Source: Erysipelotrichaceae bacterium
Lineage (GTDB): Bacteria; Bacillota_I; Bacilli_A; Erysipelotrichales; Coprobacillaceae
Reading direction: 5' to 3'
Assembly: GCA_021770925.1 (NCBI GenBank)
Contig: JAETPY010000019.1
Span: 1 to 38,267 of the forward strand
DNA length: 38,267 nucleotides
The notes under the pieces were generated by a model that worked only from the letters and a program-made list of their open reading frames with translations, was not told the origin of the DNA and did no database searches. Shown piece after piece: positions 1-7,660 of this stretch (position 1 is its first letter; each line of letters starts with the position of its first letter). A program made the position numbers and the translations under genes.

Positions 1-408
1 GAAGAAGTAGACAGTGCATATGAAGCATTGATAAGAGCATACGTAGACTTAAGATTAATTCCAAATAAGGATCTATTACAAGAATTGATCAATAAAGCAA
101 ATGGATTAAATGAAGCGAATTATACAGCTAAGACATGGTCAGTAATGTCAAATGCATTAGAAGAAGCAAAAGCAGTATTAGGTAATCCAAATGCAAGTGA
201 AGAAGAGGTTAAAGCGGCAGAAACGGTATTAAAAGATGCAATGAATAATTTAGTAATTAAAAATACAGCATCAGATGTTAAATCTGTTAATAATGGTGAT
301 TCGTCAGCAATAAAAACTGGTGATAACAGTAAAATTCTTTCATTAGGATTAACCAGTTTGATAGCTCTTGCTGGTGGTTCTATTATATTAAAAAAGAAAA
401 AAGATTAA
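1..408 (+). CDS. C-terminal end of a FIVAR-repeat cell-surface protein (5' partial)
   Basis: The reading frame is open from the first base, so the gene begins outside the window; the 135 residues here are its C-terminal end. They form a helical FIVAR-type repeat (NKDLLQELINKANGL...NYTAKTW, with alternating Leu/Ala helices), followed by a Ser/Asn-rich linker. The tail is a wall-anchor-like signal: IKTGD, a hydrophobic helix of about 20 residues, then KKKKD. FIVAR domains are common in large secreted glycosidases and adhesins of gut Firmicutes, so the missing N-terminal part is probably an extracellular enzyme or binding protein (inference). The motif is a TGD form rather than canonical LPXTG. 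A closely similar C-terminus closes the decayed gene ending at 35322, so the two are paralogues. Confidence 0.8.
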   Translation, partial: EEVDSAYEALIRAYVDLRLIPNKDLLQELINKANGLNEANYTAKTWSVMSNALEEAKAVLGNPNASEEEVKAAETVLKDAMNNLVIKNTASDVKSVNNGDSSAIKTGDNSKILSLGLTSLIALAGGSIILKKKKD

Positions 409-424
409 AATTTTAGTTTTTGTG

Positions 425-457
425 AAATAGTCACTATTTAATTAGTGACTATTTTTA
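425..457 (+). terminator. Rho-independent terminator after the FIVAR surface protein
   Basis: A 12-bp perfect stem (425-436 with 443-454) has a 6-nt loop and a T-rich right flank. It starts 17 bases after the stop codon. Confidence 0.8.
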
Positions 458-465
458 TTAAGGGT

Positions 466-596
466 ACTGGTATACTATTATGCAGCTGAAGCTGATTTGG
501 ACATAGATTATCACTGTTATGTGTGGTAAAGTACAAGCTGTTGGCCGTGATACTATAGATGAGGAAATTGATATGGTATATTTTATAAAAATATGA
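466..596 (+). pseudogene. Possible gene remnant in the intergenic region
   Basis: Two short peptide stretches in different frames look coding-like. The first, ending at the TAA around 528, reads YYAAEADLDIDYHCYVW; the second (519-596) reads MCGKVQAVGRDTIDEEID and a few more residues before TGA. Neither has a convincing ribosome binding site. They could be the frameshifted 3' end of an old gene. I do not recognise the family, and chance open frames are a real alternative. From 597 to about 740 I see only AT-rich sequence. Confidence 0.22.
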
Positions 597-742
597 TTTA
601 AAATGATAAAATATTTGGTTTAATTATTAAGACATAATTTGTTGAAATGTTTTGTTTTTCGCTAAATAATATAGGAAAATGCTAAAAAACCCGTTGTATT
701 TTATTGGTTAAATTCAAAAAAATTTGATAATTGCAATAAAAT

Positions 743-771
743 TTGCATAAATATAATTTTTATGATATTAT
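743..771 (+). promoter_or_regulatory. Candidate promoter for the small DUF6465-like gene
   Basis: TTGCAT (743-748), 17 bases, then TATTAT (766-771), about 30 bases before the start codon at 804. A G-rich ribosome binding site (GGGGGAT, around 786-792) lies between. Confidence 0.45.
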
Positions 772-803
772 AGGTGATGTAGAAACGGGGGATAGAATTA
801 GAA

Positions 804-1022
804 ATGAAATCAATATTTGAAGTTCAATACAGAGGTAAAAACGTTAATACAGCTGAAATTGAAAAAATGGTAAAAGAGGACGTTAAATCAAAAGGAGTTA
901 AGATCTCATCTATTGATACGTTGAACATGTATTATACACCAGAAACTGCTTCAGTGTATTACGTTGTGACTACTAAAGACGGTGAATCAATTAATAACGA
1001 AGAACCAATCGCTGTTGAGTAG
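804..1022 (+). CDS. Small DUF6465-like protein
   Basis: The 72-residue protein starts with KSIFEVQYRGKNVN and ends with a TASVYYVV strand and an acidic tail. This recalls the DUF6465 family of Firmicutes, where a conserved 'QY.GK' beginning and a C-terminal 'YVKPEENAVYYVING'-like strand frame a short alpha/beta domain. Function in that family is unknown; no membrane segment or catalytic motif is visible. The gene has its own candidate promoter and a following terminator, so it looks monocistronic. The start is set by ATG 804, with GGGGGAT about 11 bases upstream. Assignment is from remembered family pattern only. Confidence 0.6.
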   Translation: MKSIFEVQYRGKNVNTAEIEKMVKEDVKSKGVKISSIDTLNMYYTPETASVYYVVTTKDGESINNEEPIAVE

Positions 1023-1048
1023 TCTTAATATAATATCCAAGATATATC

Positions 1049-1090
1049 CAAAAACAAAGAACGGTGCTAGATACCGTTTTTTGTTTAAAA
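1049..1090 (+). terminator. Rho-independent terminator after the DUF6465-like gene
   Basis: An A-rich left arm ending ACGGT pairs with ACCGT followed by TTTTTTGTTT, around a short loop at 1065-1073. It is the classical A-stem-T layout. Confidence 0.75.
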
Positions 1091-1149
1091 AAATTAATAA
1101 TTTTTAAAAATTATTATCTTTAATCTTAGTGGTTAATCGACAAGAAACA

Positions 1150-1158
1150 TGCTATAAT
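1150..1158 (+). promoter_or_regulatory. Extended -10 promoter for the WG-repeat lipoprotein gene
   Basis: TGCTATAAT is a perfect extended -10. No good -35 is visible. The ribosome binding site AAGGAG (about 1169-1174) and ATG 1184 follow. Confidence 0.55.
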
Positions 1159-1183
1159 TATTTTGTTTTAAGGAGTGAACAAA

Positions 1184-2605
1184 ATGAAAAAGATTGTAGT
1201 AGGTGTTTTAGTATTGTTATTATTTACAGCTTGTTCTAGTAACGATAATAGTCAAACACTTTTTGTAGCTGATAAAAATGATCGATATGGTCTTGTTAAT
1301 ATAGATGGAGAAAAACAAACTAAATTTATCTATGATAAATATGAGTCAATAGGTAATTATGGGTATATTGTAGTTAAAGATAAAAAATATGGATATCTTT
1401 CTTATGAAGGGGAAGAAATTATAAAATTGGGTGAGTATCAAAGATTAGAGTCTATCTCAAATATGGTAGTTGCTTTTGATAAAAATGACAATATTTCAAT
1501 TTTAAATAGTGCTGGTAAAACTCTATATAAGACTGATAAAAAAACTGAAATAGTTTTATCTGGTTTGCCTATTGTTCATAAGGATAATGATTTTCTGGTT
1601 CTTCATGATACAGGCGAGGTGCTAGTAAATAGTAAAGACAAGATTTTAAGTAGTAATATGATTGATGATTATATTGCAGTATGTTTTGAAAAATCATTAC
1701 AAATATATAATCAAGCGAATTTAAAAAAGGTTGTTAAGGTTAAACATGGTGGAAAGTACCAGCTGATGTCTCATAGTCATGATGAAGGCTATTTGTTTTA
1801 TAACCGTGAGAGTCAAGAGTCATTGGCTTGTGATAATGATGGTAATATCGTATTTGAAGCTAAAATAGATCTTGATGATTTCTATTTTGATAAATCAAAT
1901 AATATTACTGGTGTAAAGAATCAAACAACTTATTTGTTTGATAAAAAGGGTACAGCAACTGCAATTAATAGTTATTATCGAGACCTTGATAACTATGTTA
2001 TAAAAAATAAAGAAATGATTTATGGACCTCATAAATTTGTTTACAAAGGAAAGGAAATTGAAGTAAATAATATTCAATTGGATCCAATGGCTTCATATAC
2101 TAGTAAAAAAATTTTTCCAGTTTATGCAAGAAATAAGGGCTATAAGTATTATGGTTTTGATGGTAAAGAAGCATTTAAGACCGTTTTTACAAGTGCTGAG
2201 GTTTTTGATCAAAATAATTTAGCTGTTGTTTCAAAAGAAGATGAAAAATATTATTTGATTAATCAGTCTGGCAAAAAGGTATCTAATAAATATACTAGAA
2301 TTAATCATATTGGAGAAAAATATTATGCTGGGTTTGTTTCTGGCAGCAAATATGAGGTAATCGATACAAGCGGTAAGAAAATTATTGATGATAAATTTAT
2401 GGACGATGGTTATATTTTTATATATAATGAGGTAGTCTACGGTATTTTTAATAAAAGTGGAACAAGTTATGTTTATGATATGGATGAGCTGGAAGTTGTT
2501 TTTTCGGTTGAAGGAAATCTTGAATTTGCTGATGATGGATATTTTGTTAAAGATGATGGCGATGGCTATTATTCGTTGAGCGGTGAAGAAATTTATACGA
2601 GGTAA
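1184..2605 (+). CDS. WG-repeat lipoprotein
   Basis: This is a 473-residue secreted lipoprotein. Residues 1-17 form a Lys-started hydrophobic signal peptide with lipobox FTAC, so the mature protein would begin at a diacylglyceryl-Cys. The rest is built from repeats of the WG (KWG) type: NDRYGLVNIDG, DKKYGYLSYEG, NKGYKYYGFDGKE, EKYYLINQSGKK, each a beta-hairpin with a Gly/Asp turn. Such proteins are predicted to form extracellular beta-propeller-like surfaces; the ligand is unknown. I chose ATG 1184 over GTG 1175 because the GTG lies inside the AAGGAG ribosome binding site. The next gene follows within 5 bases, so the two are probably co-transcribed. Confidence 0.75.
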   Translation: MKKIVVGVLVLLLFTACSSNDNSQTLFVADKNDRYGLVNIDGEKQTKFIYDKYESIGNYGYIVVKDKKYGYLSYEGEEIIKLGEYQRLESISNMVVAFDKNDNISILNSAGKTLYKTDKKTEIVLSGLPIVHKDNDFLVLHDTGEVLVNSKDKILSSNMIDDYIAVCFEKSLQIYNQANLKKVVKVKHGGKYQLMSHSHDEGYLFYNRESQESLACDNDGNIVFEAKIDLDDFYFDKSNNITGVKNQTTYLFDKKGTATAINSYYRDLDNYVIKNKEMIYGPHKFVYKGKEIEVNNIQLDPMASYTSKKIFPVYARNKGYKYYGFDGKEAFKTVFTSAEVFDQNNLAVVSKEDEKYYLINQSGKKVSNKYTRINHIGEKYYAGFVSGSKYEVIDTSGKKIIDDKFMDDGYIFIYNEVVYGIFNKSGTSYVYDMDELEVVFSVEGNLEFADDGYFVKDDGDGYYSLSGEEIYTR

Positions 2606-2609
2606 TGAA

Positions 2610-3653
2610 ATGGATTATTATGTTTATATGCTTGTGTCTCTAGCGATAATGTTAGTAAGTGTAAAGTTTATTTTTTGTGAGCTGGAAGGGCGTACAGCTA
2701 GAAAAAAAGGATTATTGAGCTGGTATTTGAAGTTATCAAAGCCGTTTAAATATATTCGAACACGAAGTATTATTTTAATGAGTATTTTTTGTTATATGAT
2801 TGTATCTGTACAGCCTATTTTTACAATTCAATGGTTGATTGAATTAGTTGGTTTTGTTGCAGTTGGAGTTATTTTTGATGGTATTAGTCAATTAGCGGGT
2901 TATTATTTTAATAAAGTGCGATTTAAAAAAGATATTCGTAATGCATTAGTTACTAAAGATGAAATTAATAAGGCAATAGAATTACCAGATAATGATTTGG
3001 TACAACAAAGTATGCCAGTTTATTCAAGCCACGAGATTGTTTCTAGATATTTAAATGAGCAGACACATTTAGCTGCAATTTCTCTTGATGGCGGAGATTA
3101 TATTTCATCATTTGAAAAACTGCCGCCGATTACTTATGCGGTTGAAGCTCAATTTGAAAAAGCAAAAGAAAAACTTTCTAATCAAAGTATTAAAGTTACA
3201 AGATTAACTAGTGAGGGTAAGCTTCCTTTTAAGGATGAGCGTTTAGATGTTGTAGTAAATGAGCTGGCTAATTATGATAAATATGATTTATATCGGGTAG
3301 TTAAGCCTGGTGGCTATATCTTAGTGAATCAAATGGGTAGTGATAATTACTGTGAACTTATCAATACTTTTTTACCTTTTAAATTACATAGCCAATGGAA
3401 TTTAGAATCTGGTTCTAGAACTCTTAGTGAAATTGGTTTGGAGATAGTTGATGGGGTGGAAGAACATGGTTATGTTCGTTTTAATTCATTGACTTCATTT
3501 ATTCATTTTATGAAAGAAATTACTCATACTGATATTAGTCAAGATCGATTTATAAATTTTTATGGGCATGTTTTAAAACAAATCAAAGAAAAAAGCTATT
3601 ATGAGCTTACTACGCATCGTTTTATGGTGGTAGCAAGAAAAAAAGAACTTTAA
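2610..3653 (+). CDS. Membrane-anchored class I SAM-dependent methyltransferase-like protein
   Basis: The 347-residue protein has two parts. About the first 100 residues contain three hydrophobic segments (YVYMLVSLAIMLVSVKFIF; SIILMSIFCYMIVSV; a third around WLIELVGFVAVGVIF). The cytosolic remainder resembles the second half of a Rossmann methyltransferase: PFKDERLDVVVNELANYD, then a post-motif 'RVVKPGGYILVNQMG', which is the typical 'R.LKPGG' strand. The classical glycine-rich motif I is not obvious, so SAM binding may be modified or lost. The C-terminal HRFMVVARKK matches the usual last strand. The start at ATG 2610 is preceded by GAGGT. The substrate cannot be read from sequence. Co-transcription with the upstream WG-repeat lipoprotein is likely. 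Confidence 0.6.
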   Translation: MDYYVYMLVSLAIMLVSVKFIFCELEGRTARKKGLLSWYLKLSKPFKYIRTRSIILMSIFCYMIVSVQPIFTIQWLIELVGFVAVGVIFDGISQLAGYYFNKVRFKKDIRNALVTKDEINKAIELPDNDLVQQSMPVYSSHEIVSRYLNEQTHLAAISLDGGDYISSFEKLPPITYAVEAQFEKAKEKLSNQSIKVTRLTSEGKLPFKDERLDVVVNELANYDKYDLYRVVKPGGYILVNQMGSDNYCELINTFLPFKLHSQWNLESGSRTLSEIGLEIVDGVEEHGYVRFNSLTSFIHFMKEITHTDISQDRFINFYGHVLKQIKEKSYYELTTHRFMVVARKKEL

Positions 3654-3668
3654 AATCTGAATTAAATT

Positions 3669-3709
3669 AATAAAATGACAGGGGATAAATTCTTGTCATT
3701 TTATTGCTT
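3669..3709 (+). terminator. Terminator after the methyltransferase gene
   Basis: AATAAAATGACA (3669-3680) pairs with TGTCATTTTATT (3694-3705). The U-run is only moderate, and the -35 of the next promoter overlaps its end. Confidence 0.6.
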
Positions 3710-3731
3710 TTAGAAATGATTGTTGTATAAT
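3704..3731 (+). promoter_or_regulatory. Promoter of the corrinoid-uptake operon
   Basis: TTGCTT (3704-3709), 16 bases, TATAAT (3726-3731). Transcription would begin near 3738, leaving about 200 nt of untranslated leader before ATG 3940. Confidence 0.6.
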
Positions 3732-3737
3732 GGTACT

Positions 3738-3939
3738 AACTTGATATGTATATTTAATGGCTAATTGAAGCATTAATAAAGAATCTTGTAAAAATCTGCT
3801 ATTTTATTGATAAATAACTATTGATTATCGAAAATGTAGTGAAAATCAGGAGCAGATACTTACCATTATTTTAGGATCTATTTTACAGATGATAGAGTAG
3901 TAAATAAGATCCTTTTATGCAGTTTTAGGAGATAATATA
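3738..3939 (+). promoter_or_regulatory. Structured 200-nt leader RNA, candidate divergent cobalamin riboswitch
   Basis: The leader is long and paired. ATCTGCT (3794-3800) can pair with AGCAGAT (3851-3857). Between them lies AGTGAAAATC (3838-3847), nearly the cobalamin-riboswitch core GGTGnnAnTC, followed by GAGCAG and then ACCATTAT (3862-3869). The last differs from the B12-box GCCACTGT by three transitions. The leader ends in a terminator-like hairpin and an AGGAG ribosome binding site. Position (before a corrinoid-type ECF operon) and layout (aptamer-like core, then terminator) fit a riboswitch. The core motifs are degenerate, however, and a different ligand or a simple attenuator remains possible. 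Confidence 0.35.
3873..3917 (+). terminator. Terminator-like attenuator hairpin in the leader
   Basis: AGGATCTATTTTAC (3873-3886) pairs with GTAAATAAGATCCT (3900-3913) at 12 of 14 positions, followed by a short T-run (3913-3916). It sits 23 bases before the start codon of the first gene, where an expression platform would be expected. Confidence 0.6.
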
Positions 3940-4605
3940 ATGAAAAAAATATCAAAATTAATGATTATCATTTTTATTTTGCTAAATGCAGCTGGCTGTA
4001 CTAATAAAGCGAGTGATAAATTAATCAATACTAATGCGATAAAGGTTGAAGGTGATGGAATTTGTGAACAGACTGCGTCATTAAATGAAAATGTTAACAT
4101 TACTAAAGATATAAAAAATGCATCTGTGGCAGATAATAATGATTTGACTAATTATAATAATAATCAGTTTAATAATGAATCTAAAACTAATGATGTCCAG
4201 GATATTAAACCTGATGAGCAGATGATCAGTGTAAGTATTATGATTGACTGCAAAACTATTTTTGATAATTTAGATGATTTAGAAAGCGGGTATAAGGACT
4301 ATGTTCCTAAAGATGGTATAATCCTGGATGCCATTTCTTTAAAGGTAAAAAAAGGCAGCACAGTATTAGATGTGTTAGAAAACGTAAATCAAAAATATGG
4401 TTTAAATTTAAAAACTCGAAAATCTTCATTTGGGACGTATATTTATGGAATTGGAAATATAGAAGAAAAAATTTGTGGAAGCTCAAGCGGCTGGATGTAT
4501 TGTGTAAATGGTGCTTTTTTAGGACAGAGTGCCAGCTCTTATCGATTAAAAGATGGGGATAAAATCAAATGGTGTTTTACATGTAAACCAGGAGATTTAA
4601 ATTAA
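3940..4605 (+). CDS. DUF4430 (transcobalamin-like beta-domain) lipoprotein
   Basis: This 221-residue protein has a signal peptide with lipobox NAAGC (Cys20), so it should be tethered to the outer membrane face. Residues 21 to about 85 are an Asn/Asp/Lys-rich disordered linker. The C-terminal ~90 residues match the DUF4430 pattern: GSTVLDVLENVN, YIYGIGNI, SSGWMYCVNG, SSYRLKDGDKIKWCF. DUF4430 is the family of the C-terminal beta domain of transcobalamin and intrinsic factor, and in bacteria it accompanies transporters. It heads an operon with ECF transporter genes, so a role in capturing a corrinoid or similar ligand for import is inferred. Start: ATG with AGGAG 11 bases upstream. An isolated ligand-capture role for a different small molecule cannot be excluded. 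Confidence 0.72.
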   Translation: MKKISKLMIIIFILLNAAGCTNKASDKLINTNAIKVEGDGICEQTASLNENVNITKDIKNASVADNNDLTNYNNNQFNNESKTNDVQDIKPDEQMISVSIMIDCKTIFDNLDDLESGYKDYVPKDGIILDAISLKVKKGSTVLDVLENVNQKYGLNLKTRKSSFGTYIYGIGNIEEKICGSSSGWMYCVNGAFLGQSASSYRLKDGDKIKWCFTCKPGDLN

Positions 4606-4624
4606 ATTTTGAAAGGAAATTGAT

Positions 4625-5464
4625 ATGATCATAAAGAATTTTAAAGATAGTCATCCAATAGTATTGTTTAGTTATTTTTTAGCGATTATTATTTTATCAA
4701 TTATTCAGTGTAATTATTATCTAATCGTATTGATAACGTTCTCAGCCCTTTTAGTAGATTATTTTTATAATCGAGATAATTTTTTTAAAGATATAAAATA
4801 TTTTATTATTTTAGTTTTAATCGTTATGGTTAGTAATCCTCTTTTTGTTATGGAGGGTAAAGACATAATTTATCAAAATAGTTACATTACTATTACTAAG
4901 CAGGCAGTAATTTATGGTTTGGTTTTTGGAATGTTATTAGGGAGTATGCTTTTATGGTTCAAGGTGATGAAAAAATGCATTACTGATAGTCATATAGTAT
5001 ATTTATTTGGTTCTATTTTGCCAACTTTAGGTTTGGTGATTTCGATGAGTTTTAATATTATCAATAAATTAAAAAATCAGTATCAAAAAATAAAAGAAGC
5101 TAATTATCATATGCCAACTAAAAATAAATTTGTTTATTATCGTAATATAGTAGTGATCTTAGTTACCTATGCATTTGAATCTTCATTAGATATGATGAGT
5201 TCTATGATTGCTAGAGGGTATGGAAAAACTAAAAGGACAAGTTTCCATTTATATAGTTTTAAAAAAGATGATATGTTGAAATTATTGATTGTTATTGGAT
5301 TAAGTATGATTTGTTTATGGGGATATTTTGGATATTATCGAGATTTTTATTATTATCCAGCTGTTCAAGTATATCATTTTAAGCTGATAGATGCCGTGTT
5401 TTTCTTAGCGTATTTATTATTAGCAGTTTTTCCAATATGGTTAGGAGGAAAGAAAGATGTATAA
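4625..5464 (+). CDS. ECF transporter transmembrane component T (CbiQ-like)
   Basis: The 279-residue polytopic membrane protein has hydrophobic segments near residues 12-45, 58-75, 95-115, 125-145, 218-240 and 250-272. The cytoplasmic coupling region contains SSLDMMSSMIARGYG (Arg197), the hallmark Ala-Arg-Gly coupling motif that contacts the ECF ATPases. In the family, EcfT joins the ATPase pair to the substrate-binding S component. Here T, A-A' and S follow each other with overlaps, forming a dedicated (group I-like) transporter rather than a shared module. The stop overlaps the next start by 8 bases, implying translational coupling. Confidence 0.82.
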   Translation: MIIKNFKDSHPIVLFSYFLAIIILSIIQCNYYLIVLITFSALLVDYFYNRDNFFKDIKYFIILVLIVMVSNPLFVMEGKDIIYQNSYITITKQAVIYGLVFGMLLGSMLLWFKVMKKCITDSHIVYLFGSILPTLGLVISMSFNIINKLKNQYQKIKEANYHMPTKNKFVYYRNIVVILVTYAFESSLDMMSSMIARGYGKTKRTSFHLYSFKKDDMLKLLIVIGLSMICLWGYFGYYRDFYYYPAVQVYHFKLIDAVFFLAYLLLAVFPIWLGGKKDV

Positions 5465-6977
5465 GATTGAAAACTTTAGTTTTACTTATCCAGAAGAAAA
5501 AAATGTAATTAAAAATATTTCTTTTGGTATAAACGAAGGTGATTTTGTCGTAATTTCTGGTAAAAGCGGGTGTGGAAAGACAACTTTATTAAAGCATCTT
5601 AAACCTTCATTAAAGCCTGAAGGTAAGATGAGTGGAACGATTATTTTAGATGAAGAGATTGAGGATGATGATACTAAAATAGGTTTTGTTTTTCAAAATC
5701 CAAATGACCAAATTGTTATGGATAAAGTTTGGCATGAAATTGCTTTTGGTTTAGAAAATACAGCGGTTCCTTTAAAACAGATGAAGCGTAGAGTGGGAGA
5801 AATTGTTAATTATTTTAATTTACAAAATATTATTAGTAGAGATACTCAATCTTTATCTGGTGGGGAAAAGCAGCTGGTTAATCTGGCTAGTGTAATGGTG
5901 ATGAATCCTAAAGTTATATTACTAGATGAAGCAACAGCTCAATTAGATCCGGTTAATAGAGATGAGTTTATTAAAATTTTAAAACAAATCAATGATGATT
6001 TTAATGTAACAGTAATTTTTGTAGAGCATCAATTAGAAGGTTTATTGAATGTTGCTAATCGTTTGATTGTTATGGATGAAGGGAAAATTATCATTGATGA
6101 TGAAATTAAAATGGCTGTGGAAAAGATGCTGGCAAAAGAAATATTTGTTGAATCATTACCTGATTATGTTCGGATTTCCTCTTTAACTGATGAATTATGT
6201 ATGTCTATTAAAGATGCAAGAAAAGCATTGGCTGATTTTGATAATTTTGATATTAAGGAAATTGAAGATGTCGATATTGGCGTATTAATGAAGATAAGGG
6301 ATTTGAATTTTGGCCATGATGATATCGTTTTGAAGAATCTTGATTTGGATATTAGACAAAATGAAATACTTTCAATTGTAGGTGCTAATGGTAGTGGAAA
6401 ATCATCATTTCTTCGCTGTATTGCGGGACTGGTGAAATATCAGGGAGAAGTTACAAAGGTCGGTAATGTTGATAAAATTGGCTATTTACCACAAGATCCA
6501 ACAACATTATTTTTAAGTGATAAAGTAATTGATGATTTGCTGGCAGTTGACGAAAGTATAAAAAGTGTAAATATCCAATTGGATAATTTAGGTATTAGCG
6601 ACTTGAAGGAAAAGCATCCATTTGATTTAAGCGGTGGTCAAAAACAACTGGTAGCTTTGGCTAAAGTGCTTTTAACCAAACCACAGTTATTATTATTGGA
6701 TGAACCAACAAAAGGAATTGATGCTTTAAGTAAAGAAAATTTAGCAGCCTTAATTAGAGGCTTAAGTAAACATATGACAATTATTGTAGCTAGCCATGAT
6801 TTAGAATTTGTTGCAAAAATAAGCGATCGTGTTGCGATGATTTTTAATGGACAAATGGAATCGGTTGATACAATGAGGGAATTTTTTAGTCATAATTTAT
6901 TCTATACAACAACAATTAATAAAATTATTAGATCGAATAATCCTGAAGTAGTATTATTAGAGGATCTGGGCTTATGA
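5457..6977 (+). CDS. ECF transporter fused double ATPase (A-A')
   Basis: Two ABC ATPase domains are joined in 506 residues. Domain 1: Walker A GKSGCGKTT (residues 35-43), Q-loop FQNPNDQ, signature LSGGEKQ, Walker B VILLDEA, switch His in EHQ. Domain 2 starts near residue 280: Walker A GANGSGKSS, Q-loop LPQDP, signature LSGGQKQ, Walker B LLLLDEP, switch His in ASHD. All catalytic motifs are present in both halves. ECF modules usually use two separate ATPases; a fused form is found in dedicated vitamin or cobalt importers. It would energise uptake through the neighbouring T and S proteins. The ribosome binding site AGGAGG lies inside the end of the T gene; the stop overlaps the S gene (ATGA). 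Confidence 0.9.
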   Translation: MYKIENFSFTYPEEKNVIKNISFGINEGDFVVISGKSGCGKTTLLKHLKPSLKPEGKMSGTIILDEEIEDDDTKIGFVFQNPNDQIVMDKVWHEIAFGLENTAVPLKQMKRRVGEIVNYFNLQNIISRDTQSLSGGEKQLVNLASVMVMNPKVILLDEATAQLDPVNRDEFIKILKQINDDFNVTVIFVEHQLEGLLNVANRLIVMDEGKIIIDDEIKMAVEKMLAKEIFVESLPDYVRISSLTDELCMSIKDARKALADFDNFDIKEIEDVDIGVLMKIRDLNFGHDDIVLKNLDLDIRQNEILSIVGANGSGKSSFLRCIAGLVKYQGEVTKVGNVDKIGYLPQDPTTLFLSDKVIDDLLAVDESIKSVNIQLDNLGISDLKEKHPFDLSGGQKQLVALAKVLLTKPQLLLLDEPTKGIDALSKENLAALIRGLSKHMTIIVASHDLEFVAKISDRVAMIFNGQMESVDTMREFFSHNLFYTTTINKIIRSNNPEVVLLEDLGL

Positions 6978-7660
6978 AAATAACTAAAAATGTAATTATT
7001 TTAACTTTAATTGCTGTAATTGCATTATTGGGAGTAGTTTTATTTAAAGATGAAAAGTATAATTTAGTTATTATTTTGATCGTTATGTTATCATGCATAC
7101 CGCTTTATTTTAAGTATGAACATGATAAACCAAAAACTAGGGAAATAGTAGTTCTTGCAATTATGATTGCACTTACAGTAGTTTCACGAATTATTTTTAT
7201 GATTACTCCAAGTTTTAAACCAGTGACAGTAATGATAATTATCTGTGGTATTGTTTTTGGTAGAGCCTCAGGTTTTATGTGCGGTTCATTATCGGCACTG
7301 TTATCTGATTTTGTGTTTGGAATTGGTCCCTGGACACCATTTCAAATGTTTTCCTGGGGAATTATTGGATACATATCAGGTATATTTAGTAAACGTCTTT
7401 ATAAGGATAAATATTGTTTATATGGCTATAGTGTTATTTGTGGAATAGGCTACTCATTAATTATGGATCTGTGGTCTGTTTTGACAATTGAAAATAGTTT
7501 TAATTTGACAAGGTATTTGGCAATTGTACTAACATCTTTGCCAGTGATGTTAGTATATATTGTTTCAAATATAATTTTTATGTTTTTGTTAAGTAAGATA
7601 ATGTTTCAAATCTTACAGCGAGTGAAAATGAAATATGGAATAACGGAGGGAAAAATTTGA
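6974..7660 (+). CDS. ECF transporter substrate-binding S component (CbrT-like, probable corrinoid)
   Basis: The 228-residue membrane protein has two N-terminal hydrophobic segments (to about residue 48) followed by an S-component fold of about six helices. The stretch SFKPVTVMIIICGIVFG, then SLSALLSDF and GPWTPFQMFSWG, matches a family of ECF S components related to the cobalamin transporter CbrT, as I remember it. S components bind the vitamin with high affinity and dock on the T subunit. Substrate is inferred from context: DUF4430 and toroid proteins in the operon and a corrinoid adenosyltransferase downstream. The start overlaps the ATPase stop (ATGA), so translation is coupled. Another cobalamin precursor such as cobinamide is equally possible. 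Confidence 0.7.
   Translation: MKITKNVIILTLIAVIALLGVVLFKDEKYNLVIILIVMLSCIPLYFKYEHDKPKTREIVVLAIMIALTVVSRIIFMITPSFKPVTVMIIICGIVFGRASGFMCGSLSALLSDFVFGIGPWTPFQMFSWGIIGYISGIFSKRLYKDKYCLYGYSVICGIGYSLIMDLWSVLTIENSFNLTRYLAIVLTSLPVMLVYIVSNIIFMFLLSKIMFQILQRVKMKYGITEGKI

Noticed and set aside
7245-7448. 67-codon frame inside the ECF S-component gene
   Set aside because: It lies in another frame of a clearly coding gene with no ribosome binding site.
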